From Hypomyces perniciosus (Eukaryota; Ascomycota; Sordariomycetes; Hypocreales; Hypocreaceae): a stretch of 64,000 nt of DNA. Under the pieces are notes generated by a model, which saw nothing but the letters and a program-made list of their open reading frames with translations, was not told the origin of the DNA and did not search any database. The stretch spans positions 1,225,501 to 1,289,500 of the forward strand of contig SPDT01000013.1 of NCBI GenBank assembly GCA_008477525.1. Reading direction: 5' to 3'. Below, piece after piece: positions 57,113 through 64,000 of this stretch (positions are counted from its first letter, which is position 1; the number at the start of each line of letters is the position of its first letter). The position numbers and the translations under genes are program-made.

Positions 57113-58623
57113 GTACCCCCCCTCTTTATCGCGCCATTTAGCCGCAAATTGCTATATTGCTTATATAATCGAAATTCCAGGTCATCTATTTTAAGACTTT
57201 TAATATTAAGGTAAATAGGGCAAATTATATAGTTTTTAGTATTAGTGATATATAGTTTAATTATAGGCTTTAACGCAGTATAGTTTTTAATTAGCGATTT
57301 ATAGGCTTTAGTTTTTTTCTAGCTATTTCCTCTTTTTCCTTTTTTATAATTCTTTTTAATATTTATTATAATAGGCTTAACTTTTCTAGGTTTCTTTTAT
57401 AAAAGTTTTATATTACTTTCTTTTAACTTTATAAATCTTTAGCTAATTATTATATAATAGTATAGTATTTCTATTTAATAAAGTAATAAAATCTATTATT
57501 ATTATAATAATTTAAAAGCGCTTTAAATTCCTATTTCTTTTCTATTTTATTTATATTATTTTCCTTTTCTAGTACTTTACTATAAATTTTCCTTAATTTA
57601 GCTTTATTAATTATCTTTTACTAAAGTACAGTAAAGTAGCTGTTTTAAGTTATAAAAGAGAGTCATATAAAATTAAGAAAATCTTTATACCTTTTAATAG
57701 GCTAATAGCGCAAGTTTATAAATATACTTTTATTATTATATAAAGTCCTACTTATTTATTATTTAGTTTTTTTATTAACTAATTAATTTTTATATTTTAT
57801 ATATTAATAAAGACTTTTTATTTAATAGCATAAACTAACAATACCTTTTCCCGCGCATTTATATTTTCTTTATATCTTATTTTTAAAGGTTTATTGAAGG
57901 CCTTTAACTATATAATAATATATTTAAATGGCTTAGTAATAATATTAGCGTAAAAAAACTATTTTTTCTTTACTGTAAAAAGGTTTAGCAGGTAAAGCTA
58001 TAAAGGCTCTGTCTTTAAGTAAAGGTTAAAACTATAATTAGCGGAAAATAGTAATATATTAATAGTTTTAAATACTACATTATTTATAGTAGATTTAATT
58101 AATAAAAGCCAGTAAATTTAATTATTTTAATAAAAAATAGTAAAATCTTATACGTAGTATTCTATATTTAAATTAATTCTTATAATTTAACTATTAGTTT
58201 TAAAGTAAAAGGCTAATAATTATTTTAATAAAACTTTTAATTGCGTTAAAAATTATTTTGAAAATTCTAGTATAAACAATATACTGCAGTCTAATATAAT
58301 ATTATTAGGTATATTATAAAGGCAGTAAACTATTACTAACAAATACTTAGAAATAATATTATAGTAGTAGGATTTAAGTAGTAGTATAATATAATTAATA
58401 CAGATATTTAACTATATGCAAAACAGGACTAGTTATAGTTAAAGGAAGCCTTATAGGAAAGATTACAAGGCCTTGATTTTAATATATAGTTTATAGGCTT
58501 ATATAAATACTTTAATATCTTTTAAAATTTATAGCTATTAATATATTTAGTTAATAAAGTTTAAAGTTTTAAACTTGCCTAAATATTTAACTAGGCTATT
58601 TAAATAGTTTCTAAATAAAATTT
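57113..58623 (-). pseudogene. G4b 3' part: chromodomain-like tail and integrase end
   Basis: A minus-strand sister of G4a. The polypurine tract (57113-57124, a C run on the plus strand) abuts the LTR. Next to it, 57185-57350 is nearly identical to the reverse complement of G4a 56505-56700. 57340-57640 carries the chromodomain-like sequence and 57640-58623 the degraded integrase end. Copia D interrupts it. Confidence 0.75.
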
Positions 58624-58887
58624 TATTAGGTTAAGTAGGCTGGGGCCCTACCACTTATTAGCGCTAGGGAGCTCTTATCTGCTATATAAGCAGATATAAG
58701 CTAATATACACATTACATAAACGATATATTAGACTATATAGGCGCTTATAAAGTGCCTGTATATAGCCTTTTCTTTATATTAAATATATATATATAGTAA
58801 AGCCACTATAATATATTCTCTTTTATAGAATTAAGCTTTATTTCTTATCTTTTTATACTCTATATAGCTATACCGCGCTCTGCTATA
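58624..58887 (+). repeat. Copia D 5' LTR, 264 bp
   Basis: Same LTR family as A-C. Begins TATTAGGTTAAG and ends CTGCTATA. Confidence 0.92.
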
Positions 58888-58897
58888 GTTATAAGCC
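58888..58897 (+). other. Copia D primer-binding site
   Basis: GTTATAAGCC directly after the LTR, as in copies A and B. Confidence 0.75.
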
Positions 58898-58899
58898 TA

Positions 58900-59475
58900 G
58901 GTAATAACTATTAAAGTTACTAAAAACTTCTACATTAATATTATATCTCTCTTTATACCCTTTACTTTTACCTTTAAGCTATTAAAGCTATCTTTAATAA
59001 TAAATAGTATAAAGGATATTGCTTTTATAAAGCTAAAATTAATAGTCTAGTAAATTAAATAAATAACTGTTCTAATAAACTATATAACTACTATTAAAGT
59101 CTAGAATAAAATTAATTTTAATCTCTTTAATTAATTAAATAATAATTTCCTTACTTTTAAATTATTTACTTTAATAAAAGTAAAAGAGATTGCAGTTAAA
59201 GTATTTCATTTTAACCCTTTTTTAATAAATATCTTTATTTACTATAATAGTATACTGTCAAAGCATTAATTCTTTATTACCAGTAACAATAAAAAAAGAA
59301 AAGCTAAAGTTGTTATTCTAAAGTGGATTTAAAAGATAGTTAACTCTGGCATCTATACTTCGGTCTTAGCAGACCTTTCAGCTGCAGCCCTAGCCTCTGC
59401 TACTACTAGAGCAGCCTATAATAACAATAAGGATTCTGACGCAAAGTTTACTATTCGCTAAATCGTTAAGAAGCA
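58900..59475 (+). pseudogene. Copia D gag fragment
   Basis: The N-terminal part of gag, with a well-preserved stretch at 59340-59470 reading YTSVLADLSAAALASATTRA. It ends at the deletion junction. The corresponding patch in Copia A (14420-14600) is also unusually well preserved. Confidence 0.75.
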
Positions 59476-60460
59476 GGAGAAGACCAATATATAATCCCCC
59501 AGTACTACAATATCACTCTAAATAGGTCTAGCATTTACAATTAGAACATTTAGGCCTAGAAGCGCTTAAAGCGCTTATAAAGAATACAAGGAATATATAC
59601 ATTAAGGGAACTATATATATAGAATATAAGGCTTATACTCTTATATATATAAAATAGGTTATCTCTCGCATGCTGTCTAATAAATAAGCACTAAAACTAT
59701 TCTTCAAAGTGTATTAAGATCTTGAAAACTATTTTAAGGGCTATAATAGGGATAACTAGCTTTTAATACTTAAAGAAAAATACACTATATAGCTATATAT
59801 ATACCTTTTACAAAATAAAAAATAAGAAACTATTTTTAATACTTTTTTTAACATTATAAATATAGTAAAGATATAATATAATATCCTTATATATTTCTTT
59901 AAGCAAGATAATAAAAAAGCTATAATTGCAGTTAAAAGTTTATTATACTTTTAAATTTAAGCTAATATAAAAGGTATTATTTTAGAGTTTGCCTTTTCTT
60001 ATATATATAAGCTAAATAGCACTTTAAAATGAAGAGGTTAAAAAATAATAATTAAATTAATTAAAATATTAAAAGCTACAAGACTTTTAATTAATTTATA
60101 GTATAAAAGTATGAAAGCTATAGTATATATTATTAATATAAGTCCTATATATAGCTTTAATATAATATTACCTATTAATAAATTAAAGTAATAGTTCCGC
60201 AACTTTATGCCTTTTCTAATAAAAAAGCTTTCTATAGATTTACAATTAAATTAAAGCAGGCTTTATATATATAGCTACTGCGCCGATATACTAAATAAAG
60301 ACTGCAAAGCTAGCTAGAAAAAGAGAGAATTTAAAATTAAACCTAAAAGGCTAATTAAATATTTTATTAACTATACTATAAATAATATATATTATACTTA
60401 ATTACTTTACCTAATAAAAGTAATTATTATTAAAAATATATAGTTCACTAAAACTAGCTT
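59476..60460 (+). pseudogene. Copia D pre-integrase and integrase remnant
   Basis: Homologous to Copia A 12300-13120, beginning right at the deletion junction and broken by stops. Confidence 0.78.
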
Positions 60461-60999
60461 TTTTAATAGTAATAAAGAGATTATAAATAAACTATTTATA
60501 GCTAAATTAAATAAACTAGTTAATAAATTTAAAGAAAATAAACTAGAATTTAAACTTTTCTTTATATATATTCCTATAGTAAAGAATACCTTTATAAGTA
60601 ATATAAAAAAAGAGAGTATACCTTTAAAGGTAATAGAGATATAAAGCGTTAAAGATAGCTTAATAAATGCTTTAAATAAACTATTAGTATATTTAAAAGG
60701 ACTTTTTAATCTTTAAATATTAAAGGCTACTTTAAAATAATTAATCTTTATAAATAATACTAATATATTAATAGGAACTTTAAATAATACTTTAATAAAT
60801 AATTTACCTTTTTTTTTTTTTATAAAAAAGGATATAGTAAAAGAATAGCTTTATATATTAAAGGTATATAACCTAATAGAAAAGGATAATCTATTAAAGT
60901 TAAAAATAAATTAATATATAAACGATTTATTTACTTTTATAAAAAAAGAGTAAACTTTTAAAGAAATATTAATTAATAATCTTTTAAACAGTAAAGCAG

Positions 61000-62058
61000 T
61001 AGTTAATATTTATAAAAGCTTAAAACTTTAAAGGAAATAACCTATAAAAAGGCTAATAAATATCGCTTAATATATAAAACTAAAATATACACTTTAAACA
61101 TTACTTTTAAAGATAATAAGCTTAATATATATTTAATAATTATTAAGCTTTTTAATTTAATACTATATTAACTACTATTTAATTAATAGAAGCCACTAAA
61201 TAATAAATTAAAAAATATAAAAATAGTATTTATTCTTTTTAATATAGTAATAAATTATAAATCTTCCTTTTAAAAAAATATAACTTTGAATAAATTAACT
61301 ATTTATTAAAAGGATTTAGTAAAATCGCTAAAAGATTAAAAAGAGTTTATAAAATATCTATTTAAAAATAAGTTTACATAAACTATATATAATAAAATTA
61401 ACTTTTTATATATAAAAAAAACCTAATAAAAGATATTATATTTAAAGGCAATAATAAAGCTATTATTAATATATTAAATTGTTACTTATAAATTTAATTA
61501 AAATAGAAATTTAAAATACTATAAAGCTTACTTTATAGTCTGCATAGATTTATAAAAGCGCTTTACTATAAAGAGTATATTTTTTCTATATATTTATTAC
61601 TTTTATAGTAAAATTTAACTTTAAATTAAAGCAGTATAATATTAAAAATACTTTTTTTAATGCCTTTAAAAATAAAAATTTAAACTAATTATATATAAAT
61701 TCTTTAAAGGTTTTAAATAGCTAAGTACTTATTTAAAGTTTATAAAAGCTTTATAAAGCTTAAAGGACTTATTAAAGCTAGAGTTTAATAAACTATATTT
61801 AACTTTAAAATAATAAAAGTTAATTTTAAACTTTAAAAGCCTTATCTTTTCTATAATAAAGCTTAAAGGATCTTTATTATATTTTATATAAATAATATTT
61901 TAATTATATATAATTATAATAATAAAACCTTTTATACTAAACTATTAAATACTTTAAAAGTAAAGTATAAGCTTTATAGTAAAGGAGATATATAGTAGTT
62001 ATTAAAGATTAAAATTACCTATAACTATATAAACTATAAAATATACCTTTCCTATAAA
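61000..62058 (+). pseudogene. Copia D reverse transcriptase remnant
   Basis: Homologous to Copia B 26900-27980, with the mutated catalytic box near 61890-61910. Continues after TRIM-1b at 62485. Confidence 0.8.
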
Positions 62059-62139
62059 ACTTATATCACATAGCATATAAGGTCACTTATCTACGCAGAT
62101 TATATAGAGCTTTACTTTTGCTAGATTTATGGTCTGATA

Positions 62140-62152
62140 GTTATAAGCCCAG
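62140..62152 (+). other. TRIM-1b primer-binding site
   Basis: GTTATAAGCCCAG. A complement to the initiator tRNA-Met anticodon arm would read GTTATGAGCCCAG, so one transition differs. This longer match supports half-tRNA priming better than the shorter Copia sites. Confidence 0.8.
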
Positions 62153-62157
62153 TATCG

Positions 62158-62169
62158 TTTCGCGCGAAA
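62158..62169. other. Perfect palindrome in TRIM-1b leader
   Basis: TTTCGCGCGAAA, identical in TRIM-1a. Located 5 bases after the primer site. Confidence 0.8.
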
Positions 62170-62182
62170 TTATCCGATATAG

Positions 62183-62214
62183 CTCCAGGTTGCAAGTTCA
62201 ATTCTGTCCTGGAG
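62183..62214 (+). other. Hairpin with TPsiC-like loop in TRIM-1b
   Basis: CTCCAGG (62183-62189) pairs with CCTGGAG (62208-62214). Between them lies GTTCAATTC, which has the form of a tRNA TPsiC loop, so the arrangement resembles an acceptor plus T-arm minihelix. In TRIM-1a the right half of the stem is destroyed by transitions. Confidence 0.5.
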
Positions 62215-62484
62215 GAATTAAAATACGCTAGGGTTCCCACTATTTAGGGGAATTAAAATAAAACCGAAGAAAGTCCTAGTTTAACCAGATCTAGGCACCG
62301 CAGCCACGGTCAAGGTTAGCAGAAAAGTCCTCTGCACCCTGCCCTTTATATAGGATTACAGGGAATACAGGCGCTCTATCTGGACTATCGCACCTGGGGG
62401 GTGTGTCACATAGCATATAAGGTCACTTATCCACGCAGATTGTGTGGAGCTTCACTTTTGCTGGATTTGTGGTCTGACAACTTA

Positions 62485-64000
62485 TTTTAAGAAAATTATA
62501 AAATAATTTAAATTTAATAAAAGAATATAGTTTCCTATAATTTTAATATTTATTATAAAGCTTTAAAAAGTATATTATAAGCTTTAAAACCAACTATTAA
62601 AATATATTAAAAAAAGATCATTACTTTATATAGCTATTATAATAAAGCCTAATATAGTTTATAGTGCTTTAACTTTATTATAGTTTCTAATTAACCCTAA
62701 TAAAAAAATACTTTAAAATAGTTAATTAATTAATCTACTATTTATATATATAGCATTTCCTAACTCTTTAATATAAAAGGAAAAGAGAAATATAAATTTG
62801 AATTGCTTTAAGTAATACTTCCTTTATTAATAATATAAATATTTAAAGATTATGTTAAAGGTATTTTATTATATTTTCTTTTAAATTTTATTTTATAAAA
62901 TATAATATATTAAAGCACTATTAATATATCTATAATAAAAGTTAAACTGCTTACTTTTACTTAAATAATAAAAGAGGCTATAGGTTTATATTGCTTTTTT
63001 TCAAAAATAAATTTAAATTTAGCGCTAATTAAAATATTAACTATAATAATTAATTAACTATATACTTTATAATTAAACAGAATATATAAATTAATATTTA
63101 CCTGTATTATATTAATATATAAAATATATAGCTTTAACAGAAACATTAAAAAAGATTATTTATAGTTTTTTATCTTTTTATTAACTTTATACCTATTAAT
63201 AGACTTATCAAAGCTTTATTACAGTAGCACTTTAAATATTTTAAAATACTATTAAATTTAATAGATATATAATTACTAAAATAAAATATATAAAAATACA
63301 GGAAACTAGTTCATTTTAGTCTATAGGCTATATACTATAAAAAGTATATTCTATTACTGTAATAACTATTCTCTAAAAGCTTTCTAGCCTTTATACACTT
63401 ACGCGCAAAAAGTATTATTATTATTATTGCTGCTGCTTAAAGCAGCAGCCTTTTTAAAATAAATTAAATTCTCCTCTTTTAATAAATTAAATTAAAAGTA
63501 TAATGCCTTTTTATATTAAATTACTATTTAATTATATAAGTTTATAAATATATAAAAAAGATAATATATTTACTTAATTATCCTTTTTATTGATAGCTTA
63601 AAAAGCCAGCATATAATTAATATAAGCATTAAATAACTATAAAATATATAATTAAATAAAGTAATATAAATAAATTAAAGAGGAGCTTATTAAAGGGTAT
63701 ATTAATAATTATTATTAAAGTAAATAGTATACTATTAAAAGTAGGCAATAGAAATATATTAAAAAAAATCTCTTTTACCAGTAATTACTAACTGTAAATA
63801 ACCTTTATAAAAAAGGGATAATAATATAGCAACAGTAGTAGTAAAGGCAGCGGTAATAGTAAAGGCAGAAATAAAGGCAGCTATAGGAGTAATTATAATA
63901 AAAGTAACTGCAAAAGCAGCTATTAAAGCAGCAGCAGCAGTAATAGGCGCAGGGGCTATATAGCCTGCTTTTTTATAGTAAAAGTAAAGCCTTTCAGTAA
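62485..64000 (+). pseudogene. Copia D RNase H and 3' tail, incomplete
   Basis: Continuation of the Copia D body after TRIM-1b, homologous to Copia B 27966-29480. The triplet-rich array starts near 63830 and runs to the window end. Confidence 0.75.

Larger units (their letters stand above)
62064..62479 (+). mobile_element. TRIM-1b: miniature LTR retroelement, 416 bp, well preserved
   Basis: 76-bp LTRs at 62064-62139 and 62404-62479, with exact ACTTA duplications (62059-62063, 62480-62484). The right LTR keeps the canonical ends TGTCACATAG and TCTGACA. Primer site GTTATAAGCCCAG (62140-62152) and polypurine tract CTGGGGGGTG (62394-62403) are identical to those of the Copia elements. There is no coding capacity. 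It sits inside Copia D, so it transposed after that element was in place. It is far less mutated than its host. Confidence 0.95.
58624..64000 (+). mobile_element. Copia D: plus-strand Copia with internal deletion, cut by window end
   Basis: Starts with an LTR (58624-58887) followed by primer site GTTATAAGCC. It contains gag N-terminal sequence, then at about 59470 jumps to integrase sequence. Relative to Copia A it lacks about 1.28 kb (A 13132-14408), which includes the zinc knuckle and protease. Integrase (59540-60460), RT (61000-62058) and RNase H follow, split by TRIM-1b, and the triplet-rich tail begins near 63800. The 3' LTR is beyond the window. Confidence 0.93.

Noticed and set aside
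1..64000. A hidden host gene, secondary-metabolite or effector gene in the AT-rich block
   Set aside because: All stretches with protein traces belong to retroelements. The remaining stretches have stops in all six frames and no GC-normal island apart from the short mobile elements.

Overview
This window is transposon-only DNA from a filamentous ascomycete (Pezizomycotina) that carries, or once carried, repeat-induced point mutation (RIP). It is extremely AT-rich and saturated with TpA. Copies of one element differ almost only by C-to-T and G-to-A transitions. Recognisable retrotransposon proteins are broken every few codons, typically with Trp or Gln turned into stop and the catalytic Asp pair of reverse transcriptase turned into Asn. 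I see no intact host gene, tRNA, rRNA or CRISPR array. The species cannot be named from the sequence.

Layout. 1-5578 is a Ty3/Gypsy element read on the minus strand (G1) that ends inside a small LTR element (5579-5895). 5896-7507 is featureless AT-rich DNA. From 7508 a chromodomain-bearing Gypsy element (G3, minus strand) is laid out in pieces, split by a Ty1/Copia element (Copia A, 8133-15247), a 407-bp terminal-inverted-repeat element (16350-16756), a second G1-family Gypsy (G2, 16873-23204) and a second Copia (B, 23720-30405). A plus-strand Gypsy with about 590-bp LTRs (G5, 31197-38638) follows and contains a 419-bp TRIM. 38639-43090 is a mosaic of older remnants. A plus-strand Gypsy (G4a, 43091 to about 56795) is interrupted by two LTRs of the G3 family, by Copia C (46842-54008) and by a second TIR element (54909-55328). 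A minus-strand sister (G4b) runs from 56941 to 58623. Copia D (58624 to beyond the window end) carries a second TRIM (62064-62479).

Relative ages can be read from the nesting: G3 is older than Copia A, TIR-1 and G2; G4a is older than Copia C, TIR-2 and the solo LTR; G4b is older than Copia D, which is older than TRIM-1b. Perfect 5-bp target duplications survive for Copia A (AAAGG), TRIM-1a (TTTAG), TRIM-1b (ACTTA), the G3-family solo LTR (GTTAT) and G5 (CTCCC); G2 has ATCAC/ATTAC.

The most interesting content is the small non-autonomous elements. TRIM-1 has 76-bp LTRs and carries exactly the primer-binding and polypurine signals of the full-length Copia family, so it looks like a satellite of that family. 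The primer site matches the anticodon arm of initiator tRNA-Met, as in half-tRNA priming. The 407/420-bp TIR element stays GC-rich and almost unmutated inside mutated hosts, and its two copies carry a central hairpin whose loop is inverted between them. All of these elements sit near the length below which RIP is known to become inefficient.
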